From positions 55,242 through 119,241 of the forward strand of contig MNCI01010808.1 of NCBI GenBank assembly GCA_015680685.1: a DNA stretch of 64,000 nt, written 5' to 3'. The DNA is from Gnetum montanum. Lineage: Eukaryota; Streptophyta; Gnetopsida; Gnetales; Gnetaceae. The notes beneath the pieces are model-generated. The model was not told where the DNA came from, did not search any database, and worked only from the letters and a program-made list of their open reading frames with translations. Of this stretch, positions 57,770 through 64,000 are shown in pieces. Both the position numbers and the translations under genes were made by a program. Each line of letters starts with the position of its first letter. Within the stretch, counting starts at the first letter, position 1.

Positions 57770-58330
57770 AATTAGGAGGCTTGGGTGAAGCCTCCAGTTG
57801 CACCACGGTAGCAGTTTTAAGACTTGCTTCCATGATGCCAGCAACATCCCCAATCTAGAATGTCTCAAAAACCCATTTTAAGGACTACATTCTGCGCGAT
57901 TCTTCTGAAATGTCAAAATTCTAGCATCTGCCAACTCTCCCTAGCAAGACCATTCTGTAGCCAAAGGAAAAAAACTTGGACATGAGTGGCTAATTAGCCA
58001 ACCACTTTGGAATCCATAGCGACAATCCCCACATCACCACCATTGATGTTACCCATGACTGTACCACTAGCTGCAACATATGTAGAAGATTATGTGGAAA
58101 AGGAAGCTCATCTCTTGGGTCAACAATGACAATGTTAGGTCTGATGTGAATGTAGAGCTACCAACCTAGATATTGTCTGCCACACAATTTGAATCTAACA
58201 TTCCACATTCGTACATTGTCCAAGTTTAGGAAAACTGTAGTCCATCCATGTGGATAAACTTCAATTATGCATTGGCTACATGTAAATTCAATCATGCATT
58301 CCACTTTTTTCATGGGAGTTTACAGAAGAC
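57770..58330 (-). pseudogene. Unidentified ORF remnant in less decayed DNA
   Basis: On the minus strand 58,312 to 57,975 is open for about 115 codons with one TAG. It contains ECMIEFTCSQCIIEVYPHGW, then NVRMWNVRFKLCGRQYLGW and PNIVIVDPRDELPFPHN. This stretch has more G, C and CG than its surroundings. I recognise no family. It lies upstream of the Merlin transposase on the same strand and could be part of the same or another insertion, or chance. Confidence 0.25.
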
Positions 58331-59346
58331 ATGATGTAAATTCCCTACAACACACATCCTATGCTAGAATAGCTATTAAGTTGCTAAGTTTAGGCCCTTT
58401 GTCAACATGAAACGTTACAAAGCCTACTCAAAATTAAAATTGCTAATTTTGCAATTTCCAACTTACATTATTTTCATTATTTTGTTTATTTTCATCATTA
58501 TTTTCATCATTATTTTCATTTTGTTTATTTGGTGGAACGTTGCTATAATTGTTGCATGATACCCTATGTCAACCTTGTTTCAGCCACCCAAAATGTAACA
58601 ATCCTATTCCCCATTCTTAAAACAACATCATAGATGTAACATATGTTGTTCTCATAGATGTGGAATTAGGTTAATACTTTCATTCATTTTTTTCGGCCTT
58701 TAGGCCGCCATGTTATTAAGTAGTCAATACGTTATAAAGCCTCTTGTATAATAAACACACTTTGCATCTTCAACAAAACCAACTTGTTTGTAAATATGGA
58801 TTTTCAATATTAAAGGCCAAGCTCTATGTTCGCTATGACAAAGCTATGATAATGATTATTTTTAACATTAAAAATAGTAAGTAGTGTTCTTTTATTACTT
58901 TACATGTGAAAACTATAAGAAATTTCAGTAACTATAAGACAAAATTTGGGGATTGCGTAAGAAATTTACATGCATAGATAACCAAAAATGCACAATTTGG
59001 AAGCAAATGGCATAAGAAATTCACATGCATAAATAACCAAAAATGAGGCAATTTGGTCCCTTGACAAAGTAAGAAGAAAACTGTTAAGATTTTTGATACT
59101 AGATATTTTTCAATGCATTAGTAGGTGCAAGTTAGTACATATAGCAATGTGACTAATATTATCCATTGTATGCTTTTAATATTTTCAGTTGTTTCTTATT
59201 TTTACAAGATATTTAATGTGCATTTTTTTACAAAAATTGGTTAGGTTTAAATGACTTAGGTTAAGTTTAAGCTGTAAATTGTCATTTCCATAAAATTATG
59301 TTTTCACCTATTGTCATTCCTAGTGTGATTGCATCTTCTATATGCA
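58331..59346. other. AT-rich intergenic DNA, nothing recognised
   Basis: Contains simple TTTTCATTATTT-type repeats at 58,470-58,530 and a GGCCTTTAGGCC palindrome at 58,695-58,706. No gene is supported. Confidence 0.4.
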
Positions 59347-59510
59347 TTTCTATTTAGTTCTAGAAAAGTATTCCTAAAGGTTTTTCTAATTGAATGCACT
59401 TATTGTTAATTGCATAGGCCATGGGTGATTTCTATTTAGTTCTAGAAAAGTATTCCTAAAGGTTTTTCTAAATGAATGCGCTTATTGTTAATTGCATAGG
59501 ACATGGGTGA
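59347..59510. repeat. 82-bp tandem duplication
   Basis: Units 59,347-59,428 and 59,429-59,510 differ at three positions only. They begin TTTCTATTTAGTTCTAG. Given the decay elsewhere in the window this duplication is young. Confidence 0.95.
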
Positions 59511-60103
59511 TGCTTGACCCTTCAAACTATGCACAAAAAGATAATGGGCAAGTGTGTACTACAATCATAGGAGTATGGTCTACCACCTCTTATAAGGCAC
59601 TTATGATATCTATCATTTCAAAAATCATTTCTTGGGATGTAATCATTTTTTTATTACTTACATGCTATTTTTATTATTTATTAGAACCATTAGAAATGTT
59701 ATGATTGTTATAGGTAACTCATTATGCTAGCGCTTGGTGTATAATGAATCAATAGTAGGATGATGTAATCAAACTCAACAATACTACAAGTTTTGGAAGA
59801 GTAGTGTTGATATTTCTCTCCAGAAAAGTAAACAAGTAGTGTTAGTATCTACCTATGTATGATCTATGAATTTTGATTTCACAACAATGAACTTTTTCTC
59901 TAGTTTGCAAGGTGTCCTTCATGATTTTAATTCACATCATATAGTCTTTTATGTGTCAATAAGCTTGTACTATTTTAGAACTGCTAGACTGAAGGCATTT
60001 TTAGTGGTGCTAAGATTTAATCTAGTTTTCATCACACTTTTCTATTTCTAATGCATCTAATAATTATAACAAGTTTCATTTGTAGGTTTCAATTTTTTAA
60101 CAA
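59511..60103. other. AT-rich intergenic DNA, nothing recognised
   Basis: Short plus-strand frames at 59,492-59,704 and 59,866-60,051 have no motif and are of the length expected by chance. Confidence 0.4.
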
Positions 60104-60285
60104 TGAAGTGTTAGCCTAGTGTTAAGGATCTTAGCCTAGTAACCTTAGGCTATAGGTTTAATTCTACTAGGCAACAGTGAATTAGATAAAGAAAAAAATT
60201 TCTATAACAAAAATTCTGAAATTGGTCTAATAGATTCAAAGGACCTACATGAACGTAAGTAAAATTTTAGTTTTAGTTTCAATTT
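60104..60285 (+). repeat. tRNA-derived SINE, most complete copy
   Basis: A box TTAGCCTAGTGTTAA (60,111-60,125), B box GGTTTAATTCT (60,155-60,165), a body with GTCTAATAGATTCAAAGG, and the tail AAAATTTTAGTTTTAGTTTC. The length is about 180 bp. It shares head, body and tail with minus-strand copies at 3,332-3,445 and 3,599-3,760. Transcription would be by RNA polymerase III from the internal boxes. Confidence 0.65.
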
Positions 60286-61140
60286 CTTAGATCTCCTCTT
60301 TAGATTGGCCTATGTGTTCAATAGGGAAAATTAGATGCTTAATAATTTCATTTCTTCACCAAGTTTTGATATAATCTACTTGATTTTTTTCATATTGTTG
60401 AAATTTGGCCTTAACATAAGTTTAAGAAAACTTAACGTTTTGCTAGCTTATTAGGGTCCTAGTGTTGACAACTGAACATGGTGGGTGTGCCTTGTTGCAC
60501 TAATATTGTAGTTTTAACTCTGTTCAAATACCTAGCCTCTTATTACTAAATAAGCTTGCCACAACATGTTTTGCTTGTCATTAATTATCATATAATACTG
60601 TTACATTAGAGGTCATCAACAAGGAATTAATTATGCTTTTGCTTTTCATTACGTGACTTTATGCTTCACCAAAGATTACTCTTGTACCATGTTGAGTTTC
60701 AAAAAAAAAAATGGTAACATAACAAAATAGAGTAAGTAGGAGCTTCTAGGATGTTATTGTAATTTAGTTATCTATATAGCTATAGTGTACAATGATGTTG
60801 TAGCTAAGTAAATTTTTGGTTGATAATCTATTATTGCTAACCATCATAATCTCTAATTTTCTTTACTTTTGATTCCTTAAAAAGATTTAGGGACTTCTTT
60901 CCTTCCAAATTCTATTAATAACATGTTATAGGAATGTGCTCTAAATATTATCAAAGTGTCAAGTTTTACAAAATACTAAAACTAAAGCTTTATTAAGTTG
61001 AAAGACTTATAGGATCTATTAAACAAATTATATTTTCATAAAAAATAAAGAAAAACTCTACAAATTTCCCAAGTAGAAGGAAAAAAATAAGTTATATAAG
61101 TTTTTGGTTGCAACATTCTAGTGTTATGTTAAATAGATAA

Positions 61141-61236
61141 ACATTAGGACCATTTCTTGATTTGTCTATCATCCTTACAGAGAGGCCATGCTAATCTTCT
61201 TTGTATCATTGCAAATTTATTGGATGTCTCCTGAAT
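61141..61236 (-). pseudogene. U6 spliceosomal snRNA pseudogene
   Basis: The minus strand carries the U6 core in order: GGAGACATCC, then GCAATGATACAAAGAAGATT, then AGCATGGCCTCT, then AAGGATGATAGACAAATC, then AAGAAATGGTCC. The invariant ACAGAGA box reads ACAAAGA, and the 3' terminal T run is missing. The 5' stem-loop is degraded and I see no plant upstream sequence element (RTCCCACATCG) before it. It is therefore a dead copy, probably retroposed or decayed. The functional RNA forms the catalytic core of the spliceosome with U2. Confidence 0.92.
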
Positions 61237-62426
61237 TATTTTTAATTCCTAATCTATTTGCAGCATGACATGCTTACTTATTGTAATGATACCAGCTTTA
61301 TTATTGTTACTATTCTTAACAAATGATGATAAGTCTGTTTGCTTCTTTGTTTGGGGTGAATACTTTTACTATTTTTTTTCCAAACAATATTTTTAATATT
61401 CTTTAAATGGTAGGTGTGGACTTTGAAAGATATTTCTTAAGAATCATAATACTCCTCTACTTGTAACATCATTTGCATATGTCACGATGAATAGCATTGC
61501 AAGTCCTATACATAGAATGATTTTTTAAAAATTTGAACTTATGGATGTTTTTAACTATTTCTTGCATGTTTAGCTGTAGTACAAAGAGCTATCATCAAGA
61601 CCATTGGCATCAGGGAAGATACACATAATATATAAAGTTTTTGAGAGATATCAAAGAGCTAAAGTTTTGAAAGATATGTTTATGAAGTTTTGGAAAAGTT
61701 ATTCTATATTGCATAGAAGACTAACACATGAAGAAAGTCTTCTTTTTTCCAAGAAGCAAGATGGTTTATAAACATTGCTATTTTGGAAGTTTTTCATGAT
61801 CACTCTTCCATACACTTCAATGCTAGATTTACCATTTTCAGCATATGGATACATAGTGTATTTGCTATTAAACCATCTTGCATGTGATAAACTAATAAGG
61901 AAAAATAAAATTTCCATGTTTTTAAATCATAAAAGAGTTGAAAAATTTTTAGCTATGAAGTTTATTCTATGTAGTAGTCTCCTAGACTATAATTATTTTA
62001 TTTTGTCCAGTATGCTCCTGTTAAGTATTTTATTTCTATGAAACACTTTCACTCACTTTGATGGCCTCTAATCATGTTTTTGTTTAATGCAACATTACAA
62101 GTTATTATCTAATGTAACATATCTTGTTTCTAAGACTTTCTTTTTTATATTTGAAGCTATAAATGTTTTATTTTAAATAATATTTATTCTTACACAATTT
62201 TCTACCATATTTTCATGAGTATGCTATTGAGCTACCATTATTGAATCTTGTGGTTAATTAAATTGCATAATCTTTCAAAGATCTAAAATAAATTGTAGAT
62301 AATAACCTTAATAATTTGAGGAAGATTTTTGGAGGATTTACTCAATTCCTTATATGTCACATCCTCATTCCTAAATGGAGCCATTGCATAATGAATATGA
62401 TGCCTCATCATAACTAACATTGTTGA
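61237..62426. other. AT-rich intergenic DNA, nothing recognised
   Basis: Overlapping frames on both strands at 61,699-62,041 carry no motif. No LTR, RNA or conserved domain is seen. Confidence 0.4.
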
Positions 62427-63475
62427 TGAGTGGCTAGGTACCCCTAGACTCAACTATATGAATACAAGTGTATACGCATGATCTGGTTGAACTTCACAGA
62501 TAGACTAGTTGAGGTATCTAGATAGTTACATGTTGATCGCAATTCACTATCTTCCCACCTAGACTAGTAGTTGCTTTTTCACGTATGGTTTATTCTAGAG
62601 TGAGGCAAATGATGGGATCCTAAGCTAGTGCTACTCCTAGAGATGATGGGAAACAATCTTAATTAAGCTAATGGACAATGAAAAATGAAATCTACACTAA
62701 CCATAACTATGATGAGCATCTTTCCTTAACCATTCATATGCATCTTGGACCTTATGTACTACTTCTGGGATTATCAAGTGCACATTACTTGAGCACTACT
62801 AGATATGCTACTGGGTTACCAAGTAGTTACACTTAAATGTTCGTGATTAAGTCATAGTCATTCCATGTTAATCAACAGGAAGTGTAAATGACAATAAAGG
62901 AAATATGAACTAAAAATACAATAATAAATAATTAACAATTAAAGTAATTAAAACTAAGTGAATGCTACAATGATGGATTAATCTTGATCTTTATTGCAGA
63001 TTGTGTGCATGCCCAAGTACGCCACACTAGGACAAAGGTTCTATATAATTACAATCATCACACTGTAGACATGCATTGGGGAAAGAATTGAGACTAACTA
63101 AAATTGACAAAAAGACTCTACCCTAAGACTTACCAATTGACTCCCTTTCCTGTGTGTCTGAATGCTATATTTATAGGCCTACATAAGAATCACGATATCA
63201 TGTATTCAATATCATTATCCAGGCTACAATATTTCATACATGATATCAAGTATCTAATATCGGGGCATGGAAAACAATGATTCATCATACCTCCACGACT
63301 AAATAACAACTTGTCCTTGAGTCAAACAAAATGAGAACAATTTTGATTGATTACACATTGGATAGCTATCAAATTATTGACTAACTAGGAATTACTCATG
63401 TCATAGTGTGGGATTGAGTGAAACAAAATTGGGACATAGACACAGAATTACAAGAGACAAAATTTGTTGGAACTC
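62427..63475 (-). mobile_element. Athila-type LTR (family 1), third copy
   Basis: Begins TGAGTGGCTAGGTACCC in plus orientation, like the copies at 8,795 and 19,117. The minus strand has CCTATAAATATA (63,166-63,177) and AATAAA (62,990-62,995). The right part shares CTTGAGTxAAACAAAA with 20,030-20,060. The env-position ORF lies to its right, so this is the 3' LTR of an element extending beyond the window. Confidence 0.6.
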
Positions 63476-63479
63476 ATGT

Positions 63480-63900
63480 GGTTCCTAGTGGTGGTGGCTC
63501 CTCCATGGATCTCTTCTCCTTATCTTGTGCTCCAGACTTTGGAAATGGATGTCTCTAAAGGATCACTTGAATTTTTTTTCTTTAGTTTGAGGGTCATGTG
63601 CCTTCCATGTTGATATTCCAATATTTTATGGAGTTGGCACCTCCCATGGGCATGACAATTGTAGGAATATATGATTGGCCTTAACATACCAAGCTACAAA
63701 CAACCATCATTCCTCTTCATAGGTTGTAGCTTTGTCTTTGTATTCTTGGTAGTCCATGAGACATCGAGCCAAATCCGCCGTGACATCTTTCTATCCTTGG
63801 TAGTTGGTCTTGATCACTTCGAATTCAAAATTTGTCACCTCTAATCTCTATAATGTCTTCTTGTGTTCAACGAATTTTGTTTCATATTTAGCGTAGGTGG
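63480..63900 (-). pseudogene. Env-position ORF, end region (third copy)
   Basis: The minus strand reads YETKFVEHKKTL, then RLEVTNFEFEVIKTNYQG and KDVTADLARCLMDYQEYKDK followed by ATTYEEE, a charged helical stretch. It aligns with about 20,360-20,620 of copy B around CCATGGGCATGACA. It is the last part of the coiled-coil ORF just before the 3' LTR. Confidence 0.5.
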
Positions 63901-64000
63901 CTACTGTACCGACCGAAATCGTCGGTGCAAGGCTGGAACGTTACGAGCACCGAAAGATCTACGGACAAGCACAGTCGACCCTGCCTCCGCTTGAGGGCAA
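63901..64000. other. Abrupt CpG-rich segment at window end
   Basis: The last 100 bases are 57% GC with ten CG dinucleotides, unlike the rest of the window. One plus-strand frame from 63,900 stays open to the end (VPTEIVGARLERYEH, then RKIYGQAQSTLPPLEG). I do not recognise the protein. A young insertion, an unmethylated region, or an assembly join to foreign DNA are all possible. Confidence 0.5.

Overview
This window looks like intergenic DNA from a large, repeat-filled seed-plant genome. A gymnosperm is my guess, from the density and age of the retrotransposons and not from any diagnostic host gene. I see no intact protein-coding gene. GC is low (roughly one third by eye) and CG dinucleotides are very scarce until the last 100 bases. 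Nearly all recognisable coding sequence is transposable-element protein, broken by stops and frameshifts. Premature stops are mostly TAG where glutamine or tryptophan is expected, which points to long decay of methylated DNA.

Left part (1-32,357). Two minus-strand copies of an Athila-like Ty3/gypsy element are recognisable. Copy A runs from its LTR (8,795 to about 9,720) through gag and protease (8,640-5,870), stops at the edge of RT near 5,165, and resumes as a spacer (1,470-300) and the start of an ORF in the env position (290-1). Its pol is replaced by a 3.65 kb segment bounded by a 36-bp inverted repeat (1,499-5,146) that holds a cluster of tRNA-derived SINE-like heads and a long hairpin. 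Copy B has gag, protease, RT, RNase H and integrase (about 30,420-24,990), the same spacer, a long coiled-coil ORF in the env position (22,990-20,200) and a 3' LTR (about 20,080-19,117). That LTR abuts a truncated chromovirus-type pol (19,103-17,590). The stretch 10-17 kb is AT-rich with only an RNase H fragment and a possible LTR.

Middle (32,358-54,296). One giant Tat/Ogre-type Ty3/gypsy element, about 21.9 kb, lies on the minus strand. It has two LTRs, a candidate PBS, a polypurine tract, near-matching 5-bp flanks, gag, protease, RT, RNase H, a second archaeal-type RNase H and integrase. Protease and RT are separated by about 10 kb. This gap holds an array of diverged palindromic repeats, copies of a 29-bp repeat, and a decayed plus-strand multi-exon gene (44,178 to about 47,800), antisense to the element, with good splice signals.

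Right part (54,297-64,000). This holds a decayed Merlin-type (IS1016/ISXO2-like) DDE transposase at 56,435-57,355, an 82-bp tandem duplication, a SINE copy with both Pol III boxes, a U6 snRNA pseudogene and a third copy of the Athila-type LTR with the end of its env-position ORF. The final 100 bases are abruptly GC- and CpG-rich.

Nothing here appears to work as a living pathway. The window is a record of nested insertions: a chromovirus next to or interrupted by Athila copy B, and the giant Tat element inserted later beside it.
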